Shown: piece after piece, positions 36,403-47,126 of the stretch
Position numbering within the stretch: position 1 is the first letter of the stretch
How the letters are laid out: every line of letters starts with the position of its first letter
Origin: an uncultured Clostridia bacterium
GTDB lineage: Bacteria; Bacillota_A; Clostridia; TANB77; CAG-508
Direction of reading: 5' to 3'
Length of the DNA: 64,000 nt
Assembly: GCA_947625985.1 (NCBI GenBank)
Contig: CANQQF010000002.1
Location: forward strand, 1-64,000
The notes under the pieces: generated by a model
Databases searched by the model: none
Told to the model about the DNA's origin: nothing
What the model saw: the letters and a program-made list of their open reading frames with translations, nothing else
Position numbers and translations under genes: made by a program

Positions 36403-37614
36403 TCACTTCCTATTTCTAAATAATTCAACAATCCTTGATACTGCTTTTATAGTATCTTCTTTACTTGAAAATGCTGTTAGTCTAAAATATCCTTCTCCAC
36501 ATTTACCAAATCCAACTCCTGGTGTTCCTATAACAGCTACTTCATTTAGTAACTTATCAAAAAATTCCCATGACTTCATATTGTCTGGCGTCTTTAACCA
36601 TATATATGGTGCATTTGTTCCACCATATACAGTAAACCCTATTTTTTCTAGTTCTGTTTTTATGTATTTGGCGTTTTCCAGATAATATTTTATATTTTTC
36701 TTTATTTGTTTTTGACCTTCTTCAGAATATACCGCTTCTGCTGCTCTTTGCGTCATATATGAAGCTGCACCAAATTTAGCACTTTGCCTTCTTCTCCATA
36801 AAGAATTTATATCTTGCTCATTTCCTTCAGTAGAATATAATTTTAATTCTTTAGGTACAACTGAAAAAGAACATCTGACATCTGTAAATCCCGCCAATTT
36901 TGAGAAACTTCTAAATTCTATTGCAACTTCTTTTGCACCTTCAATTTCATATATAGTATGTGGAACATCTTTTTCTGTAATAAAACATTCATAACTTGAG
37001 TCAAATAAAATAACTGATTTATTTTTTCTTGCATATTCAACCCATTTAGTTAATTGTTCCCTATTAAGAACTGTTCCTGTAGGATTGTTAGGAGAACATA
37101 AATAAATAATATCAACATGTTCTTTTGGTATATCAGGTATAAAATTATTTTCTTTCGTTGCATCTAAATAAACTATATCTGATCTACCTAACATTATATT
37201 AGTGTCTCTATATGCAGGATAAACAGGATCCATTAAAGCAACTTTATTATCTGTTGATAATAATTCAGCAATTCCTGCTAAATCACCTTTTGAACCTGCA
37301 GCTATAAACACTTCATCTTTTTCAAAATGAACACCTCTTTTTTCATATTCGTTATATATTATTTTTTCGATTAAAAAAGGATATCCTTGTACAATTCCAT
37401 ATCCTCTAAAGGTTTCTTGTTTAGCCATTTCATCAACTGTTTTATGCATTGCTTCTATAACAGATTTAACAAGAGGAAGTGATACATCTCCTATTCCTAA
37501 GCTTATTACTTCTTTATCTGGATTATTTGTTTTAAATTCATTTGTTTTATTTGCTATGTTAGAAAACAAATAATCATTTTCTAATTTCAAAAAATTTTCA
37601 TTTACTTTTGCCAT
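36403..37614 (-). CDS. dapL: LL-diaminopimelate aminotransferase-like PLP enzyme
   Basis: A 403-residue class I/II aminotransferase that starts VNENFLKLENDYLFSNIA and has ISLGIGDVSLPL and FRGYGIVQGYPF, all close to DapL, which makes LL-DAP directly from tetrahydrodipicolinate. PLP residues are in CSPNNPTG, DSSYECF and SFSKLAGFTDVR. Because dapD and a deacylase flank it, it may in fact work on acyl intermediates (DapC role). The start is ATG at 37614, five bases after GGAGGA. Confidence 0.9.
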   Translation of the reverse strand: MAKVNENFLKLENDYLFSNIANKTNEFKTNNPDKEVISLGIGDVSLPLVKSVIEAMHKTVDEMAKQETFRGYGIVQGYPFLIEKIIYNEYEKRGVHFEKDEVFIAAGSKGDLAGIAELLSTDNKVALMDPVYPAYRDTNIMLGRSDIVYLDATKENNFIPDIPKEHVDIIYLCSPNNPTGTVLNREQLTKWVEYARKNKSVILFDSSYECFITEKDVPHTIYEIEGAKEVAIEFRSFSKLAGFTDVRCSFSVVPKELKLYSTEGNEQDINSLWRRRQSAKFGAASYMTQRAAEAVYSEEGQKQIKKNIKYYLENAKYIKTELEKIGFTVYGGTNAPYIWLKTPDNMKSWEFFDKLLNEVAVIGTPGVGFGKCGEGYFRLTAFSSKEDTIKAVSRIVELFRNRK

Positions 37615-37627
37615 TTTATTTCCTCCA

Positions 37628-38353
37628 TTATCTATCAATATCATCTTCTTTATTTTTATTTAGTTCTTTGTATATCTCCCATGCTTTTTGTTGAATTAAA
37701 GCCATGTTTCTTTTTGAATCTATTTGTATTCCATCAACATTTACATCTCTATAATCATTAACATAAGAAAAAGCATAATATCTTCTGGTTATATTTCTAT
37801 TAAATATATTTTTATTAAACTTTTCTAGATTTATATCATCGATATTATGAACTGGTTGATCAGAATCAATTATTACCCATTTACCTTCTTTATCTTTTTC
37901 TCTTAAATAAGAAGCTACAAAATAATGCCCTCTTGTGTCGCTAATCTTTCTACCAGTTTTTTCTTCTATCTTTTCTTTTTCTAAACACCACTCAGTATTT
38001 AAGGTAATAACTTGCATTGTTGGGATATTCATTCTTTTGGCTATTGCAGAATATAATGTACTACTATCACAACACCCTGTTCTAACTTTAGAGTGTAAAA
38101 TTTCTTCTGCAGTTCTTTTAAACTTTCTATCATCATCTGGTCTAGCTTGTCTTGGAACATTTTTATTAATATATAAAAGTATTTGTTTTACTTTATCTAT
38201 ATCTGAGTTTTCACTACTTTTAAGGTTATTATATATTTCAATAATTGCATTATTAATATCAGCTCCTGCTTTAGTCATCTCTCCTGATTTAAGATATTTC
38301 TCAGGATTATTAAATTCTGGTTTTCCAAATTTATCAAACGCCAAATCAGTCAT
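37628..38353 (-). CDS. Transglutaminase-like protein in the dap operon
   Basis: A 241-residue cytoplasmic protein with the transglutaminase-like (papain-fold) triad: Cys in RTGCCDSSTLYSAIAKRMNIPT, His in RGHYFVASY and Asp in WVIIDSDQP. The order and spacing match the family, so it is likely an active thiol hydrolase or amidase on a peptide. It lies between dapD and dapL with 12-14-base gaps and its own AGGAGG, which suggests a DAP or muropeptide substrate. It is not a standard member of any DAP pathway. Confidence 0.78.
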   Translation of the reverse strand: MTDLAFDKFGKPEFNNPEKYLKSGEMTKAGADINNAIIEIYNNLKSSENSDIDKVKQILLYINKNVPRQARPDDDRKFKRTAEEILHSKVRTGCCDSSTLYSAIAKRMNIPTMQVITLNTEWCLEKEKIEEKTGRKISDTRGHYFVASYLREKDKEGKWVIIDSDQPVHNIDDINLEKFNKNIFNRNITRRYYAFSYVNDYRDVNVDGIQIDSKRNMALIQQKAWEIYKELNKNKEDDIDR

Positions 38354-38365
38354 TTTTATTTCCTC

Positions 38366-39157
38366 CTATGGTCTTAATAAATCTTCTAATTCAATGTTAC
38401 TCCCATATTTTATTATTATTGGTACATATTTAGATAGTTGTATATCTTCAAAAGATGATTTTACATTTCTTGTCCCTGGAATTACTACTGCTTTTTCAGG
38501 AATAACTATTTGTCCCTTTTTATTTGGTTTGATAATTGTTCCTTTTACATTATCATATACTGGTGTACTTCCTGTAATTGTAACACCTGCTCCTATTACT
38601 GCTCCTTTTTTCACAATAGTTCCCTCTGTTATTTGTGAACCAGCACCTACAAATACATCATCCTCAATTATTACTGGATAAGCTCCCACAGGTTCTAATA
38701 CACCACCTATAATTACATCTGCTCCAATATGAACATTCTTACCTATTTGAGCACATGATCCAACTAATGCTAATGAATCAACCATTGAACCATCATCTAT
38801 ATATGCTCCAATATTAGCATATGATGGTGGCATAAATGTTACACCTTCTCCAATATATACGCCATCTCTTATAGATACTGTTGAAGATACTTTTCTTACT
38901 TTTTCAGATAATATTACTTTCCTTTCTCCCATTGTATCTTTATCAATTGTTCCATCCTCAAACTCAATTATTTCTCCATATTTAAATCCAAGTAATATGA
39001 ATTGTTTTACCCACTTACTTACTTTCCATTCTCCCTCATGTTTTGAAGCAACTCTTATAATCCCTGAATTTAAATCTTTTTTAAACTCAGCCCATATTGG
39101 TAAAAATTCTTCTCGAGTTAAATTTTCTTTTTCAATTATATCTATATATTTTTTCAT
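38366..39157 (-). CDS. dapD: Tetrahydrodipicolinate N-acyltransferase (succinyltransferase type)
   Basis: A 263-residue left-handed beta-helix acyltransferase with hexapeptide repeats. RIASKHEGEWKVSKWVKQFILLGF and MPPSYANIGAYIDDGSMVD, then VGSCAQIGKNVHIGADVIIGGVLEP, follow DapD (succinyl-CoA) more than the acetyl-type DapH. First step of the acyl branch from tetrahydrodipicolinate to DAP and lysine. First gene of a four-gene operon; AAGGAGG precedes its ATG. It is divergent from uvrB. Confidence 0.92.
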   Translation of the reverse strand: MKKYIDIIEKENLTREEFLPIWAEFKKDLNSGIIRVASKHEGEWKVSKWVKQFILLGFKYGEIIEFEDGTIDKDTMGERKVILSEKVRKVSSTVSIRDGVYIGEGVTFMPPSYANIGAYIDDGSMVDSLALVGSCAQIGKNVHIGADVIIGGVLEPVGAYPVIIEDDVFVGAGSQITEGTIVKKGAVIGAGVTITGSTPVYDNVKGTIIKPNKKGQIVIPEKAVVIPGTRNVKSSFEDIQLSKYVPIIIKYGSNIELEDLLRP

Positions 39158-39211
39158 AATAATTCCTCCTTAGTTAATATTTATTATACTTTCTGTAAAA
39201 AATAATGTCAA

Positions 39212-39240
39212 TTGAATAGTTATACTTGTTGTGGTATAAT
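39212..39240 (+). promoter_or_regulatory. uvrB promoter
   Basis: TTGAAT, 17 bases, TATAAT. No LexA box seen downstream of it. Confidence 0.75.
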
Positions 39241-39297
39241 CAGCTTGAAAATTAGATAAATCTTCATTTGTAATTTATAGAAAGAGAGGAACTTACA

Positions 39298-41262
39298 ATG
39301 TTCAAATTACACTCAAACTTCAAACCAACTGGCGATCAGCCAGAAGCAATTGAATATTTAAGTAATGGAATATTAAAAGGCAAAAAATTTCAAACACTTT
39401 TAGGTGTTACTGGTTCTGGAAAAACTTTCACTATGGCTAATATAATTCAAAAAGTACAAAGACCAACATTGATATTAGCACATAACAAAACATTAGCAGG
39501 ACAATTGTATAGCGAATTCAAAGAGTTCTTTCCTGAAAATAATGTGGAATATTTTGTTTCATATTATGATTATTATCAACCTGAAAGCTATATTGCTTCA
39601 ACCGATACTTATATAGAAAAAGACTCTTCTATAAATGATGAAATAGATAAGTTACGTCATTCAGCTACACTTTCCCTTTTTGAAACAAGAGATGTAATTG
39701 TTGTAGCATCTGTTTCATGCATTTATGGTTTAGGTGACCCTATTGATTATGAAGAAATGACATTATCTATAAGACCTGGTATGGCAAAATCAAGAGAATT
39801 TATAATGAAAAAATTAATTAGTATGCAATATACTAGAAATGAAATTGATTTTCAAAGGGGCACATTCAGAGCTAAAGGAGATATTTTAGAAATATACCCT
39901 TCTTCTCAAAGTGAATCAGCAATTAGAGTTGAATTTTGGGGAGATGAAATTGAAAAAATTTCTGAAATCAATCCATTAACAGGAAAAAGCGTAGGTATTA
40001 GAAATCATGTACTTATACCACCTGCTTCTCAATATGTGACAAATAAGCAAAAAATGGATATGGCCGCAATTACAATTGAAGAAGAGCTAGAAGAAAGAAT
40101 TAAATATTTTAAAGATAATAATAAATTGATAGAGGCCCAACGTATTGAAGAAAGAACAAATTTTGACTTAGAAATGATGAAAGAAACTGGCTTTTGTTCT
40201 GGAATAGAGAATTACTCTAGACATATAAGCCAACGTAAACCTGGAAGTCCTCCATATACATTATTTGACTATTTCCCTAAAGACTTTCTATTAATGATAG
40301 ATGAATCACATGCTACTATTCCTCAAGTTCGAGCAATGTATAACGGAGATAGAGCCAGAAAGGAATCTTTAGTTAAATATGGGTTCCGTCTACCTTCTGC
40401 TTTTGACAACAGACCACTAAAATTTAAAGAATTTGAAGAAAGAATTAACCAATGTGTTTTCGTATCTGCAACACCTGCTGATTATGAAAAAGAACATAGC
40501 AAAGATAATGTTATAGAACAAATTATTAGACCAACAGGTTTATTAGATCCAAAAATAATAGTTAAACCTGTTACAAATCAAATAGATGATTTGATAGACC
40601 AAATACGCATCCGCACTGCTCGAGAAGAACGTGTACTAGTCACAACTTTAACTAAAAAAATGGCAGAAGATTTATCAAAATATTTAAAAGAGCTAGATAT
40701 GAAAGTAGCTTATATGCACTCTGATACAAAAGCTCTTGAAAGAATGGAAATAATACGTGACTTACGTTTAGGCAAATATGATGTATTAGTTGGTATTAAC
40801 CTATTAAGAGAAGGTTTAGATATTCCAGAAGTCTCACTTGTAGCAATACTTGATGCAGATAAAGAAGGCTTTTTGCGTTCAGAAAGATCTCTTATTCAAA
40901 CAATTGGACGTGCTGCTAGAAATACTGATGGAACAGTTATAATGTATGCAGATGAATTAACTGAATCAATGGAAAAAGCAATCAGCGAAACTAACAGAAG
41001 AAGGCGTATTCAAGAAGATTATAATAAAAAACATGGAATTACGCCAAAAACGATTAAAAAAGATATTCGTGATTCTATAAAAGCTACACAAGTTGAAGAT
41101 ATTGCCGTTGAATATAAACTCGAAAAAGATGAAGATATTGATACTGTTATATTACACTTAACTGATGAAATGTTGGAACATGCAGCTGCAATGGAATTTG
41201 AAGAAGCTGCAGAATTACGTGATAAAATTAAAGAATTAGAAAAAATAAAAGAAGATAATTAA
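39298..41262 (+). CDS. uvrB: Excinuclease ABC subunit B
   Basis: Helicase-like subunit that checks damage and places UvrC cuts. The 654 residues have Walker A GVTGSGKT (about 38-45), the beta-hairpin region [25 protein letters not shown], the helicase motif QTIGRAARN and a C-terminal UVR domain ([15 protein letters not shown]). Length is normal. GAGAGGA precedes the ATG. Single gene with own promoter and terminator. Confidence 0.98.
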   Translation: MFKLHSNFKPTGDQPEAIEYLSNGILKGKKFQTLLGVTGSGKTFTMANIIQKVQRPTLILAHNKTLAGQLYSEFKEFFPENNVEYFVSYYDYYQPESYIASTDTYIEKDSSINDEIDKLRHSATLSLFETRDVIVVASVSCIYGLGDPIDYEEMTLSIRPGMAKSREFIMKKLISMQYTRNEIDFQRGTFRAKGDILEIYPSSQSESAIRVEFWGDEIEKISEINPLTGKSVGIRNHVLIPPASQYVTNKQKMDMAAITIEEELEERIKYFKDNNKLIEAQRIEERTNFDLEMMKETGFCSGIENYSRHISQRKPGSPPYTLFDYFPKDFLLMIDESHATIPQVRAMYNGDRARKESLVKYGFRLPSAFDNRPLKFKEFEERINQCVFVSATPADYEKEHSKDNVIEQIIRPTGLLDPKIIVKPVTNQIDDLIDQIRIRTAREERVLVTTLTKKMAEDLSKYLKELDMKVAYMHSDTKALERMEIIRDLRLGKYDVLVGINLLREGLDIPEVSLVAILDADKEGFLRSERSLIQTIGRAARNTDGTVIMYADELTESMEKAISETNRRRRIQEDYNKKHGITPKTIKKDIRDSIKATQVEDIAVEYKLEKDEDIDTVILHLTDEMLEHAAAMEFEEAAELRDKIKELEKIKEDN

Positions 41263-41279
41263 TTTTATCTTCTTTTTTA
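41247..41279 (+). terminator. uvrB terminator
   Basis: Stem aagaagataa / ttatcttctt then a T run; the first arm overlaps the last codons of uvrB. Confidence 0.75.
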
Positions 41280-41282
41280 TAA

Positions 41283-42155
41283 TTATATCCATCTTTCAAC
41301 TATCTCATTTGGGATTTTTAAGTTGCCCTTTCCTACACCTAAATCTATATCAGCCTTATGAGTACCATGGTAATCTGATCCTCCACTCATTAGCATATTA
41401 TTTTTTTTACAAAATTCTCTTAAAGTTGCTATATTTTCTTGTGTAAATATACTATGATAACATTCTATTCCATCTACCAATTTTATCATTTTTTTAAGCT
41501 CTTTTATCTTATCTTCCATCCATGCATATTCATAAATATGTGCAACAAAAGCTAATCCTCCTGCATCATGTATTATTTTAGTAATTGTGTCTAACGTTGG
41601 ATAATATTTTGACATATTTACATAGAATGGTTTTCCTTTTGCATGATAATATCTTCGGCTAAAATTAGAAAATGATTCCCATAAATCTTCTGGTACTTTA
41701 CTTTTATTTTCTTCATGTGACTTCATTTCATCATAAAATACAATAGATCCCCATTGCTTCTTTTTATCCCATTCTAACTCTTTCATTGGCTTTAATATTA
41801 AATCAAATTTCTCTGCATATTTATATAGTTTTTCTAAAAGTTTTTCTTGTATAACCTCTCTATTTGCATCTTTATAACATTCTTGTAGAGAACGTTTTAT
41901 TTTATCACACTCAATATTATATCCTAAAACATCTATTATCCCATCACTATATTGTGTTTTTAATTCTATCCCTGTAATTATCTTTCCTGAAAAATATTTT
42001 GATACATCGATATTTTCTAACTCTTTATGTGCTTCACAACTTTCATGATCTGTTATAGAAATCGTATTCAAATGTAATTCTTCTGCTTTTTTTAGTATTT
42101 CAATCACATTATCTGTTCCATCTGAATAAGTAGTATGTATATGTAAATCTATCAT
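41283..42155 (-). CDS. PHP-domain metal-dependent phosphoesterase
   Basis: A 290-residue protein with the PHP metal motifs: DLHIHTTYSDG at the N-terminus, SITDHESCEAH, a Glu in TGIELKTQY, AHIYEY and the final GGSDYHG. The family contains 3',5'-nucleoside bisphosphate and 5'-3' exonucleolytic phosphatases (RNase AM/TrpH type). A central insert of about 60 residues (LEWDKKKQWGSIVFYDEM) is not in the short members. The start is ATG at 42155, after AAGGAG. The substrate is not certain. Confidence 0.85.
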   Translation of the reverse strand: MIDLHIHTTYSDGTDNVIEILKKAEELHLNTISITDHESCEAHKELENIDVSKYFSGKIITGIELKTQYSDGIIDVLGYNIECDKIKRSLQECYKDANREVIQEKLLEKLYKYAEKFDLILKPMKELEWDKKKQWGSIVFYDEMKSHEENKSKVPEDLWESFSNFSRRYYHAKGKPFYVNMSKYYPTLDTITKIIHDAGGLAFVAHIYEYAWMEDKIKELKKMIKLVDGIECYHSIFTQENIATLREFCKKNNMLMSGGSDYHGTHKADIDLGVGKGNLKIPNEIVERWI

Positions 42156-42239
42156 TTTTATATCTCCTTTTTTATTATTATTTATATCATTCACATTAAA
42201 ATAAATCAAGACATATTGTTATATAGGAGGAAAATATAT

Positions 42240-42806
42240 ATGGAAAATATAAGAAGATTTGATACTAAAGACTATTTAAAAAGATTTGATGAAATATTAA
42301 ATAATATGGAAAAGGAAATGTTATCGCAAAACATAACTTATAGTATAACTTTAGACTTTATTCGTTGTATGATACCACATCATCAAGCAGCAATTTATAT
42401 GTGTGAAAACTTGTTAAAATATACAAACTATAAACCTTTACAAGATATTGCTCACAACATAATAAAAGAACAAACGCGCGGAATTCAACAAATGAAAAAT
42501 ATCGCATCAACAACATCTGGATATTACAATACACGTAGAGATGTAAGCTGGTACATGAGAACATATTTCCAAATAACAAAAAATATGATAGAAAAAATGA
42601 GAAATGCTCCAAGATGTGAAAATATTAATTTAAACTTTGTAAATGAGATGATACCACACCATGAAGGAGCAATTGAAATGTGTAATAATCTTTTAAAATT
42701 CCGAATAGATTCCAGACTTGTTAAAGTTGCACAATCAATTATTAAAGAACAAAGTAAAGGAATTGAAGAATTAGAAGAAATTCGAAAAAAACTATGTAAA
42801 AATTAA
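42240..42806 (+). CDS. Duplicated DUF305-type four-helix protein
   Basis: A 188-residue protein formed of two DUF305 (ferritin-like) repeats: FIRCMIPHHQAAIYMCENLL...IIKEQTRGI and FVNEMIPHHEGAIEMCNNLL...IIKEQSKGI. The paired His in each MIPHH and the Met two turns later suggest metal (copper or iron) binding. DUF305 proteins are usually exported, but this one has no signal peptide. ATG follows AGGAGG. Single gene with a strong terminator. Role unknown; metal handling is a reasonable guess. Confidence 0.82.
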   Translation: MENIRRFDTKDYLKRFDEILNNMEKEMLSQNITYSITLDFIRCMIPHHQAAIYMCENLLKYTNYKPLQDIAHNIIKEQTRGIQQMKNIASTTSGYYNTRRDVSWYMRTYFQITKNMIEKMRNAPRCENINLNFVNEMIPHHEGAIEMCNNLLKFRIDSRLVKVAQSIIKEQSKGIEELEEIRKKLCKN

Positions 42807-42835
42807 GAGCATTGCACATATTGTGCAATGCTCTT
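42805..42835. terminator. Terminator between DUF305 gene and ileS
   Basis: Perfect 14-bp stem aagagcattgcaca / tgtgcaatgctctt with a three-base loop. Confidence 0.85.
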
Positions 42836-42856
42836 AATTCTTATATAATAAGATTT

Positions 42857-45800
42857 TTATATTTTTTCTACATCAATATTTAATTTTTCGCCATTTATAT
42901 TTGTTTCTGTGTAAGTATCTCTTGATTCATTATAAACTATAGATTCTGCTAAAGTATCTGTTTTTAATGAATCTTCAAATTTGTTTATAACTTTTTCAAG
43001 TTTTTCATTTCCTGAGACATATAGAGTTATATGATCAAGTACTTCAAATCCTTTATCTTTTCTCATATTCTGAACTTTTGAAAGAACTTCTCTTACATAT
43101 CCTTCTTCTTTAAGTTCATCTGTAATATGAGTATCTAAAACAACACCTATTTCACCTTCACCAGCAAATGCAAATCCCTCTTTTCCTTGCATTGTTATAA
43201 GTAAATTGTCTGCATTTAACTCTATTTGAACATCATCTATTTCAATATAGTCAACTTTTCCATTTTTTACTTTATTTGCTAAATCCATTTGATTTTTATT
43301 AGCAAGTTCTTCTCTTATTTTTGGTATATATTTACCATATTCTCTTCCTAATACTGGTAAATTAGGTTTTATTTCAAAATTAACATATTCAGACATTTCA
43401 GCACCTAATTCTATTGTTTTTACATTTAATTCTTCTTTTATTATATTTGCATAATAATCTGGCAATGTATCAACAGAAATTAACATTTCAGCTAATGGTT
43501 GTCTGTTTTTAATATTTGCTGAATTTCTTGCACTTCTTCCTAATTTAACTACACTATATGCTAAATCCATTTCTTCTTCAAGTTTTTTGTCAATTGCATT
43601 ATCATCAGCTTCTGGCCATAAGCATAGATGTACGCTTTCTGGAGCTGACTTATCAATACTTCCAACTAAGTTTTGATATATTTCATCTGTCATAAATGGA
43701 ACAAATGGTGCAGATATTTTACATAGGGTTACAAGTACATTATATAAAGTAACATATGCTCCTATTTTATCATCTGTCATATCTTTGCCCCAATATCTTT
43801 CTCTATTTCTACGTACATACCAATTTGAAAGTTCATCAGTAAATGATTCTATTTTTTGAGCTGCACTTGTTATATCATAATATTCTAATTTATCATCAAC
43901 TTCTTTTACTAATGTATTTAATTTAGACATTATCCATTTATCCATTATATTTGTAAGTTCAAAATTTTTATAATCTAATGGATTGAATTGATCGATTTCT
44001 GCATACAATACGTAGAATGAATATACATTCCATAAAGTACTTAAAAATCCTCTTTGTGTTTCTTTAACTATATCAAGTCCTAGCCTTTTTGGTAACCATG
44101 GAGCTGCACAAGTATAGAAATGCCAGCGAGTAGCATCTGCTCCTACAGTATCTAATAATAACATTGGATCAACACCATTTTTCTTTGATTTAGACATTTT
44201 TTGTCCTTTTTCATCTAATACATGACCAAGAACTATGCAATTTTCAAATGGAGTTCTTCCAAATAATGCTGTTCCTACAGCTGTTAATGTATAGAACCAT
44301 CCTCTAGTTTGATCTATTGCTTCTGAAATAAATCCAGCTGGGAAATTGTTATCAAACATTTCTTTATTTTCAAAAGGATAGTGCCATTGTGCAAAAGGCA
44401 TTGATCCAGAATCAAACCAACAGTCTATAACTTCTTTTGCTCTTTTCATTTTCTTACCACATTTTGGACATTTTAGATATACATCATCTATATATGGTTT
44501 ATGTAGTTCTATATCATCTGGAACATCTATTCCTTTTTCTTTTAATTCTTCTATACTTCCTATACATTCTTTATGTCCACATTCATCATCTTCACAAGTC
44601 CAGATTGGAAGTGGTGTTCCCCAATATCTATCTCTTGAAATTGCCCAGTCTATAACATTTTCAAGGAATTTTCCAAATCTTCCTGTTTTAATGCTTTCTG
44701 GATACCAGTTTACCTTGCTATTATTTTCAACTAATTCATCTCTCAATGATGTCATTCTTACAAACCAGCTTTCTTTTGGATAATAAAGAAGCGGTGTATC
44801 ACATCTCCAGCAATGTGGATATGAATGCAAGTGTTTTTCCTTAGAGAATAACTTTCCTTCTTCAGCTAACCATTTACAAATATCTTCATTACAATCTCTA
44901 ACAAATCTACCTGCCCATGGTTCAACCTCTTTAACAAATTTTCCTGTTTTATCTACTAAGTTTATAAACGTAATTCCATTTTGCTTTGAAACAAAACTAT
45001 CATCTTCACCATATGCAGGTGCTATATGAACTATTCCAGTACCATCTTCTAGATTTACATAGTCACCATGAATAACTTCAAATGCTTTTCCTTCAACTTC
45101 TCCAAATGGCATTAATCTTTCATATTTTGTACCTAATAATTCTGTACCTTTATATGTTTTTAGAACTTCATATTCTTTATCTTTTAATACTTTTTCAAGT
45201 AATTCCTTCGCTAATATATAAGTTTCATATTTTGGTTCTTCTTCTGTTCCAATATTAACTTTTGCTTCAGCATATTCATAAGATTTATTTACACATAATG
45301 CTAAATTTGAAGGCAATGTCCATGGAGTTGTTGTCCATGCTAATATATATTTATCTTCTCCTACAACTTTAAATTTAGCAACACATGTTAAATCTTTAAC
45401 ATCTTTATATCCTTGTGCTACTTCATGTGATGATAATGCTGTACCACATCTTGGACAATATGGCATAACTTTATGTCCTTCATATAATAGTTCTTTATCC
45501 CACATCTGTTTCAAAGCCCACCATACTGATTCTATGTATTCATTATGGTATGTTACATATGGATTGTCCATATCAACCCAGAATCCAACTTTATTTGTCA
45601 TCTCTTCCCACATATTTACATATGTAAAAACACTATCCTTGCATTGTTTAACAAATTTTTCTACACCATATTCTTCTATTTGTTGTTTACCTGAAATTCC
45701 AAGTTTCTTTTCTATTTCAAGTTCAACTGGAAGACCATGTGTATCCCAACCAGCTTTTCTTATTACTTGGTAACCTTTCATTACTTTATATCTTGGTATA

Positions 45801-46000
45801 ATATCTTTCATTACTCTTGTTTCTATATGTCCTATATGTGGTTGTCCATTTGCTGTTGGTGGTCCATCATAAAAAGTAAAATATTCCTTTCCTTCATTCA
45901 TAGCAAAGTTCTTTTTTATTATATCTTTTTCTTTCCATTTCTTTGCTACTTCGTTTTCCATTCCTACAAATCCATCTTTAAGTTCTACTTTTTTGTACAT
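42857..46000 (-). CDS. ileS: Isoleucyl-tRNA synthetase
   Basis: Charges tRNA-Ile; 1047 residues, the longer, eukaryote-like IleS type. Signature HIGH is [14 protein letters not shown] and KMSKS is KMSKSKKNG; the editing domain is in between ([16 protein letters not shown]), and zinc-finger Cys pairs occur in PYCPRCG and [10 protein letters not shown]. This type is often resistant to mupirocin. The start is ATG at 46000, eight bases after GGAGG; frames further upstream lie in the T-box. Controlled by the T-box at 46039-46290. Confidence 0.98.
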   Translation of the reverse strand: MYKKVELKDGFVGMENEVAKKWKEKDIIKKNFAMNEGKEYFTFYDGPPTANGQPHIGHIETRVMKDIIPRYKVMKGYQVIRKAGWDTHGLPVELEIEKKLGISGKQQIEEYGVEKFVKQCKDSVFTYVNMWEEMTNKVGFWVDMDNPYVTYHNEYIESVWWALKQMWDKELLYEGHKVMPYCPRCGTALSSHEVAQGYKDVKDLTCVAKFKVVGEDKYILAWTTTPWTLPSNLALCVNKSYEYAEAKVNIGTEEEPKYETYILAKELLEKVLKDKEYEVLKTYKGTELLGTKYERLMPFGEVEGKAFEVIHGDYVNLEDGTGIVHIAPAYGEDDSFVSKQNGITFINLVDKTGKFVKEVEPWAGRFVRDCNEDICKWLAEEGKLFSKEKHLHSYPHCWRCDTPLLYYPKESWFVRMTSLRDELVENNSKVNWYPESIKTGRFGKFLENVIDWAISRDRYWGTPLPIWTCEDDECGHKECIGSIEELKEKGIDVPDDIELHKPYIDDVYLKCPKCGKKMKRAKEVIDCWFDSGSMPFAQWHYPFENKEMFDNNFPAGFISEAIDQTRGWFYTLTAVGTALFGRTPFENCIVLGHVLDEKGQKMSKSKKNGVDPMLLLDTVGADATRWHFYTCAAPWLPKRLGLDIVKETQRGFLSTLWNVYSFYVLYAEIDQFNPLDYKNFELTNIMDKWIMSKLNTLVKEVDDKLEYYDITSAAQKIESFTDELSNWYVRRNRERYWGKDMTDDKIGAYVTLYNVLVTLCKISAPFVPFMTDEIYQNLVGSIDKSAPESVHLCLWPEADDNAIDKKLEEEMDLAYSVVKLGRSARNSANIKNRQPLAEMLISVDTLPDYYANIIKEELNVKTIELGAEMSEYVNFEIKPNLPVLGREYGKYIPKIREELANKNQMDLANKVKNGKVDYIEIDDVQIELNADNLLITMQGKEGFAFAGEGEIGVVLDTHITDELKEEGYVREVLSKVQNMRKDKGFEVLDHITLYVSGNEKLEKVINKFEDSLKTDTLAESIVYNESRDTYTETNINGEKLNIDVEKI

Positions 46001-46038
46001 GCTTAATACCTCCCTCAAACTATTTATATAAAATCCAA

Positions 46039-46290
46039 AGAGCCACTTCATCCTAATATTTAGGACGAAATGGCTCTATTACTTTCCGCGGTACCACCTA
46101 ATTTAGTATATACATATTTTTTATCTGTTGTATATACTCCCTTTATTTATCTTTAACGCAGATTCTACGTCTAACTTACTATTTTCAGATTAGAAACAAT
46201 AAAGTGATAATATATAATTTTTCCTTACCAAACTCACACCTTACATTGGCTCTCTTTAAGTAATTACATTACATATCGTGTCTTTATTTT
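46039..46290 (-). promoter_or_regulatory. T-box riboswitch of ileS
   Basis: The minus strand has the conserved T-box TTAGGTGGTACCGCGGAAAG (complement at 46081-46100), which pairs with the free CCA end of tRNA, a hairpin just before it (gtatatac arms) and a terminator stem agagccatttcgtcctaa / ttaggatgaagtggctct at 46039-46077. Stem I lies further upstream, with a possible AUC (Ile) specifier in ttatatattatcac. Uncharged tRNA-Ile should turn ileS on. Confidence 0.88.
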
Positions 46291-46349
46291 TGTTATTAAT
46301 TATTTTCACATACAATATTATATCACTTTTTTTTTATTTTGCAATAGTT

Positions 46350-47057
46350 TTACTTACAAAATCTATGATTACCAATCGTTACTGTCATTGGTCTTGACCA
46401 TATCCATTTATTTGTTGCAGTAGCAGGATTAAAATAATAAATAGCTCCATAACTTGGATCCCACCCATTTATTGCATCTTGAGCTGCTTTTTTAGCTGTT
46501 GAATCAGGATTTAAATTAATTTGACCATCTGAAACTGCGTCAAATGCACCACTTTGATAAATTACACCAGATAATGTATTTGGGAAAGAACTACTTTTTA
46601 CTCTATTTAGACATACTGAAGCTACAGCAACTTGCCCTGCATAAGGTTCTCCTCTAGATTCCCCATAAACTAAATGACTAAGTAAATTTACATTAGAATT
46701 ACTACTTGTCCCTGAGCTTGATGATGAACTATTTGATGAATAAATTCCCATTGCTTTCAGAGTATTTGTCCCTGCAATGCCATCTACTGTTAATCCATTT
46801 TTTCTTTGAAAATATTTAACTGCTTCAACTGTTTTAGTTCCATATATTCCATCAACACTTCCAGAATAGTATCCCCATCTTTTTAGTTTCGTCTGTATTG
46901 TTCTTACCTCATCACCTCTTGATCCATATCTTGATAAGGTTTCTATAGCTATTTCTTCACTTTCATTTTTATCTAATTGCTTTACTGTTACTATTATTGA
47001 CAAAGTAATTATCACAATTATTACTATTATAATAGCTTTTTTTATTTTTTTATGCAT
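46350..47057 (-). CDS. sleB: Spore cortex-lytic enzyme-like hydrolase
   Basis: A 235-residue protein: N-terminal membrane/signal segment (KAIIIVIIVIITLSIIVTV), a peptidoglycan-binding domain (GSRGDEVRTIQTKLKRWGYY...FQRKNGLTVDGIAG), a Ser-rich linker and a Hydrolase_2 domain with catalytic Glu in LVYGESRGEPY and AVASVCLNRV. This order is that of SleB, the lytic transglycosylase that degrades spore cortex on germination; CwlJ lacks the binding domain. No ypeB follows, which is its usual partner. The vegetative relatives make an alternative. Confidence 0.88.
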   Translation of the reverse strand: MHKKIKKAIIIVIIVIITLSIIVTVKQLDKNESEEIAIETLSRYGSRGDEVRTIQTKLKRWGYYSGSVDGIYGTKTVEAVKYFQRKNGLTVDGIAGTNTLKAMGIYSSNSSSSSSGTSSNSNVNLLSHLVYGESRGEPYAGQVAVASVCLNRVKSSSFPNTLSGVIYQSGAFDAVSDGQINLNPDSTAKKAAQDAINGWDPSYGAIYYFNPATATNKWIWSRPMTVTIGNHRFCK

Positions 47058-47126
47058 AATAAAAAACCACCTATAAACAAAATAATATTATATCGATATT
47101 TTATCCATATATGGTTTTTTTATACA

